Of a stretch of DNA of 39,501 bases, positions 32,171 to 39,501 are shown one piece after another (position 1 is the stretch's first letter; every line of letters starts with the position of its first letter). Source of the stretch: an uncultured Slackia sp. GTDB lineage: Bacteria > Actinomycetota > Coriobacteriia > Coriobacteriales > Eggerthellaceae. The translations under genes and the position numbers were made by a program. Under the pieces are notes generated by a model. It saw only the letters and a program-made list of their open reading frames with translations. It made no database searches and was not told the origin of the DNA. The stretch spans positions 1 to 39,501 of the forward strand of contig NZ_CAUHPG010000021.1 of the NCBI RefSeq assembly GCF_959608125.1. Reading direction: 5' to 3'.

Positions 32171-33244
32171 CTATCGATTCTCCACGGGCACGTAATCGAT
32201 GTCGTAGCCGAAATAACGCGGGCCCGCGATTTCGAGGCCGCGCGGCGTGCGCCAATGCTCATGCACGGGAATGCCCACCAGCACGCCGCGGGCGCCGTAT
32301 TTCAACGCCTCGGTGGTGATAGGCAGAGCCGTTTCCGCATCGAGGACGGCGATAAGGTCGGGCGCGCTGCACAGCACCTCGCCGTCGGAACGGGCGATGA
32401 GATGCTCGTTCTGGAACTCGATCTCGCACGTGCGCCCGTGATAATCTTCGATGCCCTCGAAGTGAGCGTAGCCGCGCACGAAGCCTCCCACCGTGCGGCG
32501 CGACACGTCATCGAGCTTGCCGCGGAAGAGTTCCTTGCCCTCGAGCAGGTCTAAGATCACAGGAATGGGATCGCCGCCCGCTTCGTGGGCCTCGCGAATC
32601 GTACGGCCCACCACCTCGCAATACGTCGACGTTCCAGGGATGCTGGTCTTTTTGGCCTGGGCGCCCGTCATGGCATAGTCCGCCATGAACACGCTTCCGC
32701 CCGTGGTGATGGCGACATTGCGTGCCAGGCGCTCGGCCCATTCGTTGTCGACGGCCTCGATCACCACGGTGTCGCCCTTTTCATCGCACACCGCGGCGGG
32801 GCACGCAGGCACGTCGAACAGCGTCCATGTCACATGACGAAGCTCGGGAAACGCTCGGCCCATGCCGTCGGCGTCGACGATCGGAACGCCTTTTGCGGCG
32901 GCAACCTGGAACGGAAGAAGCGAATTCAGTCCGCCCGCCTCGAGCGGCATGATGGCGTCGAACTTCCTGCCGAGCCGCGCCTCGAGGGCGTCGACGGCGC
33001 CGATTCCTTCGAGGCCGTTGGGCACCTTCTCCACCAGCACCGTCGGCGCGCCCAGCATATGCGACGCGCAGACCCAGGCGTCATCATCGAGCTCGTCGAG
33101 CGTCACCATCTGAAACGGTCCGTACTCTTCGATGGCCTGCAAGGCCATAAGCTTGCCGATATACGGATCCCCACCGCCGCCTGAAGCAAGAACGGCAGCG
33201 CCGACGGCCATGTCCTCGACTTCCTGCTTGCCGATAATACGCAC
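32171..33244 (-). CDS. DUF917 family protein (first copy in cluster)
   Basis: A 357-residue paralogue of the protein at 29082-30158, sharing SGGGGDPYIG, LGAPTVLVEKVPNG, EAGGLNSLLP, DADGMGRAFPELRHVTWT, YAMTGAQAKKTSIPGT and GGFVRGYAHFEG. The start is a GTG at 33244 (VRIIGKQEVED), chosen because AAAGGAGG lies five bases upstream and this aligns exactly with the other DUF917 N-terminus; the ATG at 33268 would place that ribosome site inside the gene. It is adjacent to the HyuA-like gene on the same strand, 200 bp apart. Two DUF917 copies flanking one HyuA suggests distinct partner or substrate roles. Function is unknown. Confidence 0.87.
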   Translation of the reverse strand: MRIIGKQEVEDMAVGAAVLASGGGGDPYIGKLMALQAIEEYGPFQMVTLDELDDDAWVCASHMLGAPTVLVEKVPNGLEGIGAVDALEARLGRKFDAIMPLEAGGLNSLLPFQVAAAKGVPIVDADGMGRAFPELRHVTWTLFDVPACPAAVCDEKGDTVVIEAVDNEWAERLARNVAITTGGSVFMADYAMTGAQAKKTSIPGTSTYCEVVGRTIREAHEAGGDPIPVILDLLEGKELFRGKLDDVSRRTVGGFVRGYAHFEGIEDYHGRTCEIEFQNEHLIARSDGEVLCSAPDLIAVLDAETALPITTEALKYGARGVLVGIPVHEHWRTPRGLEIAGPRYFGYDIDYVPVENR

Positions 33245-33360
33245 GGCAACCTCCTTTTTCTGCACCATGGCGCCGCCTCGCGTGGACGACGCCTTCGTTT
33301 CGAACAAGAATGCGAAGCCGGACGAACGGCCCCGCCTTTTCTCATGCCCACCATAACCGC

Positions 33361-33397
33361 GCCGCCCGACGACGCGAACGGCGAAACGGAGGGCGGC
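33361..33397 (-). promoter_or_regulatory. Hairpin between the DUF1177 and first DUF917 genes
   Basis: GCCGCCC (33361-33367) and GGGCGGC (33391-33397) pair with a 23-base loop in the 177-bp spacer. There is no T-run. It may affect mRNA processing between cistrons; function is inferred. Confidence 0.35.
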
Positions 33398-33421
33398 ATG
33401 CGCACGCGGCGAAGCGGCGCG

Positions 33422-34381
33422 CTATGCCAGCTCGTCGACCGGCGGCAGCGAGCCGAAGCCCTGCAGGCCGGCCATATCGCCGTAACGCTCGACGAACGCG
33501 CGATATTCCGCTTCGTCGCAGAACGAGCAGGCACCGGCGCCGAATGCCTTGGCGGCCTCGATCATGAACGTGCCCGCCTCGTCCAAATCGCCCAGACGCG
33601 TGGCACCCGTGGCGCAACCCGCCACGGCGGTTTCGGTCGTGATGGCGACGCCCACGACGGGAGCGTCGGTGCACGTGCACGGCTGCAGAATGCTATTGAG
33701 GTGATACAGGCCGTTGCCGTACGGCGTGATGTCGGCCATCGAAAGAGCGAACACGTGCGGCAGGCGGCCCGTCGCGGTCTGAGCCAGATCGAGCAGGTCT
33801 TCGCTCACGCGCATGATGACGCCGCGCCTGACCGTGGGGCTGATGGCGAATCCGCGAGCGTTGATGATGCGATTGCCCTTGGTGGTATCGCACACCAGGA
33901 TGGCGTCGAGCTCGTCGGTCACCTCTTCTTTATTGATGGCGGCCGTCGACGTGGGCGAGCCCATGAACGGCACGGGGTCGTGCGGAAAAGTAGGCGCATG
34001 CGGGCACACATGGGTGGAAACAAACACGTCGCCGGCGAGCACATCGCCCTTGCGATGCATGTCGATAAGCTTCGCTGCGCAAGCAAGCGCCGTAAGCGCC
34101 CCGTCGCCGTCGGAAACGAAGCCGATGCGCTCTGGCCTGGCGCCCAGACCGCCCAAGCGACCCAGCAGACCGATCGTCGGCGCCTGACCGCCCGCGGCCT
34201 TGCCCTGGGCGCCGGGAATTCGCACGCGGACCATATCGGTCGTGCCCTTCGGGCCGGCCAGCGCATACGTTTCGACATCGCAGGCGGGATCGATGCCGCG
34301 CAGATAGTTTGCCACCGCCTCGCCGCTCGCCTGCGGAGAATCGAGAACGTCGTACAGGTCCATCAGGTATCGCAGCAGCAT
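33422..34381 (-). CDS. DUF1177 family protein
   Basis: A 319-residue protein of the uncharacterised DUF1177 family, first gene of the hydantoinase/DUF917 cluster. Family-like segments are the start MDLYDVLDSPQASGEAVANYL, IGLLGRLGGLGARPERIGFVSDGDGALTAL, STHVCPHAPTFPHDPVPFMGSP and ITTETAVAGCATGATRLGDL. The HxCPHAPTxPHxPVPFM stretch has histidines and a cysteine that could bind metal (inference). The ATG at 34381 has AAAGGA at eight bases spacing. DUF1177 occurs with DUF917 and HyuA genes in other genomes as far as I recall, which suggests a shared pathway. Activity is unknown. No signal peptide is seen. Confidence 0.87.
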   Translation of the reverse strand: MLLRYLMDLYDVLDSPQASGEAVANYLRGIDPACDVETYALAGPKGTTDMVRVRIPGAQGKAAGGQAPTIGLLGRLGGLGARPERIGFVSDGDGALTALACAAKLIDMHRKGDVLAGDVFVSTHVCPHAPTFPHDPVPFMGSPTSTAAINKEEVTDELDAILVCDTTKGNRIINARGFAISPTVRRGVIMRVSEDLLDLAQTATGRLPHVFALSMADITPYGNGLYHLNSILQPCTCTDAPVVGVAITTETAVAGCATGATRLGDLDEAGTFMIEAAKAFGAGACSFCDEAEYRAFVERYGDMAGLQGFGSLPPVDELA

Positions 34382-34463
34382 GAGGCGGTCCTTTCGTTTT
34401 GCGATCGAACAATATCCGCCCCATTGTAACGCCCTGCCGGACGTTCTGCAGCGAAGCGGCGCG

Positions 34464-37031
34464 CTAAAGCGACGGGGCTTCTTCCAACTCTTCCCTCAGG
34501 TAGCGGCCCGTGATGCTCGCCTCGCAGGCCGCTACCTGTTCGGGCGTGCCGCACGCCACGATGCATCCGCCCGCATCGCCGCCGCCGGGCCCCATATCGA
34601 TAACGTAATCCGCATTGGCGATCATATCCAAGTCGTGCTCGATCGCCACCACGGCTGCGCCTTTGCCCACCAGCCTCTGCAAAACGCCGATAAGAACCTC
34701 CACATCCAGGGGATGAAGCCCTATGGTGGGTTCGTCGAACACGAACAGCGCGTTTTCCTGGCTGCGCGTCATCTCGCCCGCAAGCTTCAAACGCTGCGCC
34801 TCGCCTCCCGAAAGCGCGGGCGTCGCCTCTCCGAGCGTCAGGTACCCCAGCCCCAAATCGCTCAAGACGTCGAGCTTCGCCTTCGCCGTGCGCAGGCCGT
34901 CCACGCAGGCACGAGCCTCGTCGACCGTCATCGCAAGCAATTCGGGAAGGGAGACGGCGCGAAGCCCCTCGCCCTCCGGGCGCCCAGCAAGGCATTCGGA
35001 CGATACCGCCCGCTTGATTTCGAACGCCTCGCGCGCATAACGCGATCCGCCGCATGCGGGGCACGGCACGTCGACATCGGGCAGGAATTGCACGTCCAGC
35101 GAGACCTGGCCCGTTCCGTCGCACGAAGGGCAACGAAGCGAACCCGTGTTGTACGAGAAATCGCCCGCCTTCAAACCGCGCTCGCGCGCCGCGTCGGTCT
35201 TGGCGAAAGCCCGACGAAGGTCGTCGAGCACGCCGGAATACGTCGCCACCGTCGAGCGCACGTTCGCTCCGATAGGGCTCGCATCGATCAGATGCACGCG
35301 CTCGATGCCATCGGCCTCAAGCGATTCCACATGGCTTGGAAGCGCCTCTCCGCGCGCCGCCGCCTCGAGCGCCGGCACCAGGCTTTCAAGTACCATGGTG
35401 GTCTTGCCCGACCCCGAAACCCCCGTCACGGCCGTCAAACGGCCGCGCGGGATGCGCACGCCGAGCGGTTTCACCGTATGTATGGCGCCCGTCCGAATGC
35501 TCACGGCCCCATGCGCGAACATCTCGTCTTCCGTCGCTCGAGCACGCGCGCGGACGCGGCGCTCCCCCGAAAGGAACGCGCCCGTGCGCGAGCGGGGGCA
35601 AAGCGCCAGATCGGCAGGGTCTCCCTGAGCCAGCACCTCGCCGCCGTGCGCGCCCGATGCGGGACCCACCTCGATCAGATGATCGGTATGGCGAAGCACG
35701 CGCACGTCGTGGTCGACCAGCACGACGGAATTGCCGTCTTGCAAAAGGTCGTCCATCACGCCGAGCAATCCGTCCACGTTCGACGGATGGAGCCCGATCG
35801 AAGGCTCGTCGAGCACGTATAGAACCCCCGTCGTGCGTCCGCGCACCGCCCGGGCCAGCTGCACGCGCTGCCGCTCGCCCGTAGAAAGCGACGAGCCGGC
35901 CCGATCGAGGGAAAGATAGCCCAAACCGAGTTGCTGCAAGCGGCGGATAGGTTCGGCCATCTCGTCGACGACGGCATGCGCCATGGGGCGAAGCTCTTCG
36001 GAAAGAAGCCCGGGCACGCGAAGGACCCACGCCGCAAGTTCGTCGAGGGTCATGGCGCTCGCCTGGGCGAGGCTCATGCCGTCGATGCGCGGAGCGCGGG
36101 CGCGAACGGACAGGCGCGATCCGCCGCAATCGGGACATGCTCCTTCCCGCAGGAACTTCGCGACGCGCGCGAGACCCTTCTCATCCTTCGCCTTGGCAAG
36201 CGAATTCTCGACGGTATACGTCGCATTGAAATAGGTGAAATCGAACTCTGCCACTTGCCCCGTCTTGGGGGATTGATAGATGATATGGCGCTTTTCGGCG
36301 GGGCCGTGAAACACGATGTCGCGCTCGGCGGCGGAAAGCTCGCAGAACGGCACGTCGATGCGCACGCCCATCTCCTGTGCCACCTGAGGCATGAGCGACC
36401 ACATGAGCTGGCGCCACGACGCCACCGCGCCCTCTTGGATGCTCAAACGCTCGTCCGGCACCAACGTGCTTTCGTCCACCTGCCGCACGATCCCCGTGCC
36501 CGAGCACGTGGGGCATGCGCCGCCGCCGTTGAACGCCAGCTCTTCGGCTCCAGGACCCATGAATTCGATGCCGCATTCGGGGCAGCGCAAAGGCCGCTCG
36601 AGCGCCACGTTCATCGACGGCGGCACATAGTGGCCGTTCGGACACGCATGGCTCGCCAAACGCGAGAACATCAGACGAAGCGCGTTGAGCAGCTCGGTCG
36701 ACGTCCCGAACGTCGAATGCACTCCCGGAACGCCGGGACGCTGCCGCAGCGCGATCGCGGCAGGAACGTGCCGCACATCATCGACCTGCGGACGAGCCGC
36801 CTGCGCAATGCGACGGCGCGTGTAGGTCGAAAGGGCGTCGAGATACCGGCGCGACCCTTCGGCATACAGCACCCCGAGCGCCAACGAGCTTTTGCCCGAC
36901 CCCGACACGCCGGCGATGCCTACCAGCTTGCCGAGCGGTATATCGACGTCGATATTCTTCAGGTTGTGCACGCGTGCGCCGCGCACTTCGATGCGGTCCG
37001 GGGCGCCGAAGCGCCTGCTGCCCTGGTTCAC
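34464..37031 (-). CDS. UvrA2-type excinuclease ABC subunit A paralogue lacking the UvrB-binding domain
   Basis: An 855-residue ABC ATPase of the UvrA family with two ABC modules and zinc-binding cysteine pairs. First module: Walker A GVSGSGKSS, CPECG and CPTC, CPDCGGSRLS, signature LSTGERQRVQLA, Walker B VLDEPSIGLHP. Second: GVSGSGKTT, CPSCDGTG...CPACGGSRY, signature LSGGEAQRLKLA, Walker B FDEPTIGLHP. Between the first ATP motif and the first zinc motif there are far fewer residues than in true UvrA (about 940 residues), so the UvrB-interaction domain is missing, the hallmark of UvrA2. UvrA2 proteins are linked to DNA damage tolerance or drug resistance. The GTG at 37031 is preferred (GGAAGG eight bases upstream); ATG at 37070 is an alternative. 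Confidence 0.9.
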   Translation of the reverse strand: MNQGSRRFGAPDRIEVRGARVHNLKNIDVDIPLGKLVGIAGVSGSGKSSLALGVLYAEGSRRYLDALSTYTRRRIAQAARPQVDDVRHVPAAIALRQRPGVPGVHSTFGTSTELLNALRLMFSRLASHACPNGHYVPPSMNVALERPLRCPECGIEFMGPGAEELAFNGGGACPTCSGTGIVRQVDESTLVPDERLSIQEGAVASWRQLMWSLMPQVAQEMGVRIDVPFCELSAAERDIVFHGPAEKRHIIYQSPKTGQVAEFDFTYFNATYTVENSLAKAKDEKGLARVAKFLREGACPDCGGSRLSVRARAPRIDGMSLAQASAMTLDELAAWVLRVPGLLSEELRPMAHAVVDEMAEPIRRLQQLGLGYLSLDRAGSSLSTGERQRVQLARAVRGRTTGVLYVLDEPSIGLHPSNVDGLLGVMDDLLQDGNSVVLVDHDVRVLRHTDHLIEVGPASGAHGGEVLAQGDPADLALCPRSRTGAFLSGERRVRARARATEDEMFAHGAVSIRTGAIHTVKPLGVRIPRGRLTAVTGVSGSGKTTMVLESLVPALEAAARGEALPSHVESLEADGIERVHLIDASPIGANVRSTVATYSGVLDDLRRAFAKTDAARERGLKAGDFSYNTGSLRCPSCDGTGQVSLDVQFLPDVDVPCPACGGSRYAREAFEIKRAVSSECLAGRPEGEGLRAVSLPELLAMTVDEARACVDGLRTAKAKLDVLSDLGLGYLTLGEATPALSGGEAQRLKLAGEMTRSQENALFVFDEPTIGLHPLDVEVLIGVLQRLVGKGAAVVAIEHDLDMIANADYVIDMGPGGGDAGGCIVACGTPEQVAACEASITGRYLREELEEAPSL

Positions 37032-37149
37032 GTAAGCCGCCTTCCGTTCGCGCGAATATCCCACCGGCATCCTAGCACGCGAAACGCATGCGCGCCTTAT
37101 CGGAAAACGACGCGGCATCGGCCTCGCGGCACGGCACGCAAGAAGCCGC

Positions 37150-37155
37150 TACAAT
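37150..37155 (+). promoter_or_regulatory. Possible -10 box of the nitrilase gene
   Basis: TACAAT lies 25 bp upstream of the ATG at 37181; the short gap from the divergent uvrA2 gene (37032-37180) must hold both promoters. No good -35 is seen. Confidence 0.35.
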
Positions 37156-37180
37156 ACTCGAGACGAAAGGAAGGTGCCTC

Positions 37181-37999
37181 ATGAAGGACATGAAAATCGC
37201 CCTCGTGCAGTTCGAGGGCGCGATCGGCGAAGTGGAGAAAAACGTCGCCGAAGCATGCGCCCTGATCGCCCAAGCCGCCGAAAACGGAGCCGACCTGGTC
37301 GTTCTGCCCGAACTGTTCAGCACGGGATACCACCTGGACACCATCGGCCCGCACATCCTCGAGCTGGCCGAACCCATCGACGGCCCCACCGTGCGCGCTA
37401 TGCAGCAGGCCGCACGCGAGGCGGGATGCTACGTAATCGCGCCGATCGCCCTCATCCGCGAAGTGGGAGGCGTGCCGTTCAACAGCGCCGTGCTGATCGA
37501 CCGAGAAGGAAACGTCGCCGGAAGCTACGACAAGGTGCATCTGTGGGCGCTCGAGCGCTTCTATTTCCGCACCGGCGCAAGCTATCCGGTGTTCGACACC
37601 GATTTCGGCCGCATCGGCATCATCATCTGCTACGATATGGGCTTCCCCGAGGCGGCTCGTTCGCTCGCGCTGCAAGGCGCCGATTTGATCGTGTGCCCGA
37701 GCGCCTGGTGCGTCGAGGATATGGACGTCTGGGAAATCAACGCGCCGGCGCGTGCGCTTGAAAACACCGTCTTCCTGGCGGCCTGCAACCGCTTCGGAAG
37801 CGAGGGCGGCGACCTGTATATGCCGGGCAAGTCCATGGTATGCAATCCTCGCGGCACGAAGATCGCCCAGCTCGAAGACGAGAAAGCGGACATCCTCTAC
37901 GTCGACCTCCATGCGGCCGACATCGATACCTACCGCGTGAAAAGCCCCTACATGCGCGACCGCCGCGCCGACACCTACGAAGGCGTTTCCCGCTGGTAG
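37181..37999 (+). CDS. Carbon-nitrogen hydrolase (nitrilase superfamily amidase)
   Basis: A 272-residue C-N hydrolase with the complete Glu-Lys-Cys triad: Glu in VVLPELFSTGY, Lys in YDKVHLW, and Cys in GIIICYDMGFPEAAR. NTVFLAACNRFGSEGG is a typical downstream stretch. The size suits a deaminated-glutathione amidase, omega-amidase, N-carbamoylputrescine amidase or N-carbamoyl-amino-acid hydrolase; substrate specificity cannot be decided. The ATG at 37181 has AAGGAAGG at good spacing; the frame is open earlier but lacks a ribosome site. It is divergent from the uvrA2 gene. Because hydantoin pathways end with an N-carbamoylase, a link to the nearby HyuA cluster is possible but not shown. Confidence 0.92.
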   Translation: MKDMKIALVQFEGAIGEVEKNVAEACALIAQAAENGADLVVLPELFSTGYHLDTIGPHILELAEPIDGPTVRAMQQAAREAGCYVIAPIALIREVGGVPFNSAVLIDREGNVAGSYDKVHLWALERFYFRTGASYPVFDTDFGRIGIIICYDMGFPEAARSLALQGADLIVCPSAWCVEDMDVWEINAPARALENTVFLAACNRFGSEGGDLYMPGKSMVCNPRGTKIAQLEDEKADILYVDLHAADIDTYRVKSPYMRDRRADTYEGVSRW

Positions 38000-38103
38000 A
38001 AGTTCGCGCCAGCAAACGGCTTGCGCGCAAAAGAAAAGGGCCTACGTGAACTGAACCCCGATAGTGCAAAGGACCCCGTTTTCTGAACGGCAAAAGAAGT
38101 GAA

Positions 38104-38994
38104 TCAAGCGGCCCGGCTGAGCCTGTACTCGACCGGGCTGCTTCCGTCCAGGCGTCTTTTGATGCGCACGTTGTTATACCAGTCGATATACTTCTCCAAA
38201 TCCCTCTCGAAGATATCGGGGTCGTCCCCCTCCCAATCGTAGTAAAGCTCGGTCTTGACCATCGAGAAGAAGTTCTCGGCCTTCGCGTTGTCGAGGCAGT
38301 TTCCTTTGCGGGACATGGACTGGGCTATTCCCATCCGCTCGAGCGCGAGTCTGTAGGCGGGCATCTGGTATTGCCAGCCCATGTCCGAATGCAGCAACGG
38401 GGCGTCTTCGCCATCGAGCCTGCCCTCGAGGCCCGCCAGCATCTCGAGGACCATCTTCATGTTCGGGGACCTGGATATCGAGTAGGCGACGACCTCGTCG
38501 TTGCAGAGGTCGACCACGGGCGAAAGGTAGAGCTTCGCGCCGCCCGCCTTGAATTCGGTGACGTCGGTCACCAGCTTGGTCATCGGGTCCTCCGCCTCGA
38601 AGTCGCGGGCCGGCAGGTTCGAGGAGGACCTGCCGGCCCGGCCCATGCAGGAGCGGCGCTTCCTGCGTCTGCGGGTCCGGCACAGCAGCCCCTCCTCGCG
38701 CATGGCCTCGAGCGCCGTCTTGTCGGCGATGCGAATGCCGGTAGCTTTGCGCAACGTGTCGGCAACGCGTCGGTATCCGTATCTGAACTGGGATTTCTCG
38801 CATATCTCCACTATGGTCGGCCGCTCGGTCGCCTGCCTGTCCGAGGGAGGATTCGCCTCGTGGTAGTAATAGGCGGAACGCGGCATCCCGACGAGCTCCA
38901 GGAGCGTGGAGAGCGGATATTCCCGCCTCAGCGACTTCGCTATCTCGTGCTTCTGCCTGCTGCCGAGAGGGCCGTCGCCGAGGCGGCCATTCGT
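38104..38994 (-). CDS. IS3-family transposase OrfB, copy 2, read by -1 frameshift
   Basis: Identical to OrfB of copy 1: DDE integrase core with Asp in TDVTEF, Asp in HSDMGWQY and Glu in NAKAENFF. It is joined to OrfA by slippage at AAAA (coding strand, 38997-38994). Both copies appear intact and potentially active. Confidence 0.92.
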   Translation of the reverse strand, partial: TNGRLGDGPLGSRQKHEIAKSLRREYPLSTLLELVGMPRSAYYYHEANPPSDRQATERPTIVEICEKSQFRYGYRRVADTLRKATGIRIADKTALEAMREEGLLCRTRRRRKRRSCMGRAGRSSSNLPARDFEAEDPMTKLVTDVTEFKAGGAKLYLSPVVDLCNDEVVAYSISRSPNMKMVLEMLAGLEGRLDGEDAPLLHSDMGWQYQMPAYRLALERMGIAQSMSRKGNCLDNAKAENFFSMVKTELYYDWEGDDPDIFERDLEKYIDWYNNVRIKRRLDGSSPVEYRLSRAA

Positions 38995-39425
38995 TTTAAG
39001 ATCTCCACCTCCATCTCGAGGCGGGCGCACCGCTGCTCGAGCGTCTCCTCGCTCGCGGGCTCCTTCCTCCTTCGTCCCGACGGATGGACGGCGAGGGCGT
39101 CGTCGCCTCCCTCTCGGTACCGCTTCACCCAGTCTCGTATCTGCGCGCTGTTGCGCACGCCATGCTCGAGAGCGAGGGCCCTGTAGTCGCCCTCGCCGCG
39201 GAGATAGGCTTCGACGACGCGAAGCTTGAACTCCTGGGGATAGCGGTTGTTCTTCCTCGGCCTGTCTATGGCCCCGACGCCGCCTTGGTCGATCCTCTCC
39301 CTCCAAAGCTTCACGGTTGACTTCGTAAGGCCAAACTCGTGCTGCAGCATGGTGATGGTCGCGCCATCGGCATATCTGCCTGCAAAGCGCTGTTTGAACT
39401 CGGCGGAGTAATCCTTGCTCAGCAA
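38940..39425 (-). CDS. IS3-family transposase OrfA, copy 2
   Basis: Identical in sequence to the 161-residue OrfA of copy 1: doubled HTH and a leucine-zipper-like C-terminus. The start is TTG at 39425. Here the G-run in front of the start codon is five bases rather than seven, so ribosome-site strength or spacing may differ between copies. The last 18 codons overlap the orfB frame. Confidence 0.92.
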   Translation of the reverse strand: MLSKDYSAEFKQRFAGRYADGATITMLQHEFGLTKSTVKLWRERIDQGGVGAIDRPRKNNRYPQEFKLRVVEAYLRGEGDYRALALEHGVRNSAQIRDWVKRYREGGDDALAVHPSGRRRKEPASEETLEQRCARLEMEVEILKRMAASATALSAAGRSTR

Positions 39426-39501
39426 ATCAACCCCCTAACGCAGAGGACCCCTATAGGAGAAGCAGAACATTGTCTGTCCAACTATAGGGGTTCACTGCAC
39501 T

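Larger units (their letters stand above)
38047..39501 (-). mobile_element. IS3-family (IS150-like) insertion sequence, copy 2, right tip cut by window edge
   Basis: The left end begins at 38047 with TGAACTGAACCCCGATAG, 48 bp after the nitrilase stop codon. The window ends 16 bp before the expected right end. The element is in the same orientation as copy 1, and the coding sequences are identical. Differences: GATA instead of AAAA at 38060-38063, a five-C run (39431-39435) instead of seven, and A at 39481 instead of G. Near-identity implies recent transposition. The two direct copies enclose about 36.6 kb that includes essential genes, so recombination between them would more plausibly duplicate than delete that block. 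Confidence 0.93.

Noticed and set aside
29325..32195. Long + strand open frame (956 codons) opposite the DUF917 and HyuA-like genes
   Set aside because: Antisense shadow of well-supported genes; no recognizable domain and no ribosome site.
1..39501. Composite transposon bounded by the two IS copies
   Set aside because: The block holds essential genes such as hisS, aspS, glmU and prs and looks like core chromosome, so it is not a cargo region; the copies are more simply independent insertions.
1..39501. CRISPR arrays, tRNA or rRNA genes, phage genes
   Set aside because: I looked for regularly spaced repeats, tRNA-like cloverleaf sequences and phage hallmark genes in the intergenic regions and saw none; a dedicated scan could still find a missed tRNA.

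Overview
The window is a high-GC stretch (about 60-65% by eye) with Actinobacteria-type housekeeping genes, read almost entirely from the minus strand. Gene content and protein style (hisS-aspS pair, DUF47/PiT pair, RecJ fused to a RecQ-like helicase, many Tat/lipoprotein and hydantoinase-type accessory genes) suggest the class Coriobacteriia, probably an Eggerthellaceae gut anaerobe. That assignment is inference, since no rRNA or tRNA is present.

Layout. Two nearly identical IS3-family (IS150-like) elements in the same orientation lie at the two ends (1-1464 and 38047-39501). Both are cut by the window edges, so the borders probably reflect repeat-limited assembly or window extraction. Between them, 1507-23033 is mainly core genome: hisS-aspS, a large M16C zinc protease, a trigger-factor-like protein lacking the PPIase domain (the only + strand gene of this part), a phosphate module (PiT and its DUF47 partner, plus a metallo-beta-lactamase-fold hydrolase), recJ-recQ fusion and rel overlapping by 11 bp, pth, a DUF2974 lipase-like protein, prs, glmU and trmB.

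The accessory part is 23173-34381. A five-gene peptide/nickel-type ABC transporter (23173-28640) has a Tat-type lipoprotein binding protein, two permeases and two ATPases, one with a striking histidine-rich N-terminus. Its promoter carries two identical-geometry palindromes, TGTTAC-N13-GTAACA, that look like NikR operators. I therefore predict a nickel-repressed nickel (or nickel-chelate) importer. Upstream on the same strand is a compact catabolic cluster: DUF1177, DUF917, HyuA-like hydantoinase/oxoprolinase, and a second DUF917, with terminator, palindromes and hairpins in its long spacers. Its substrate is unknown; a (thio)hydantoin or related cyclic amide is the best guess.

At the right, a UvrA2-type excinuclease paralogue lacking the UvrB-binding domain is divergent from a nitrilase-superfamily amidohydrolase, followed by the second IS copy.

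Most worth following up: the NikR-like tandem operators with the His-rich ATPase, the RecJ-RecQ fusion with its cysteine-rich linker, the DUF917/HyuA/DUF1177 cluster, a 142-bp nested inverted-repeat element at 28897-29038, and the PPIase-less trigger-factor-like protein.
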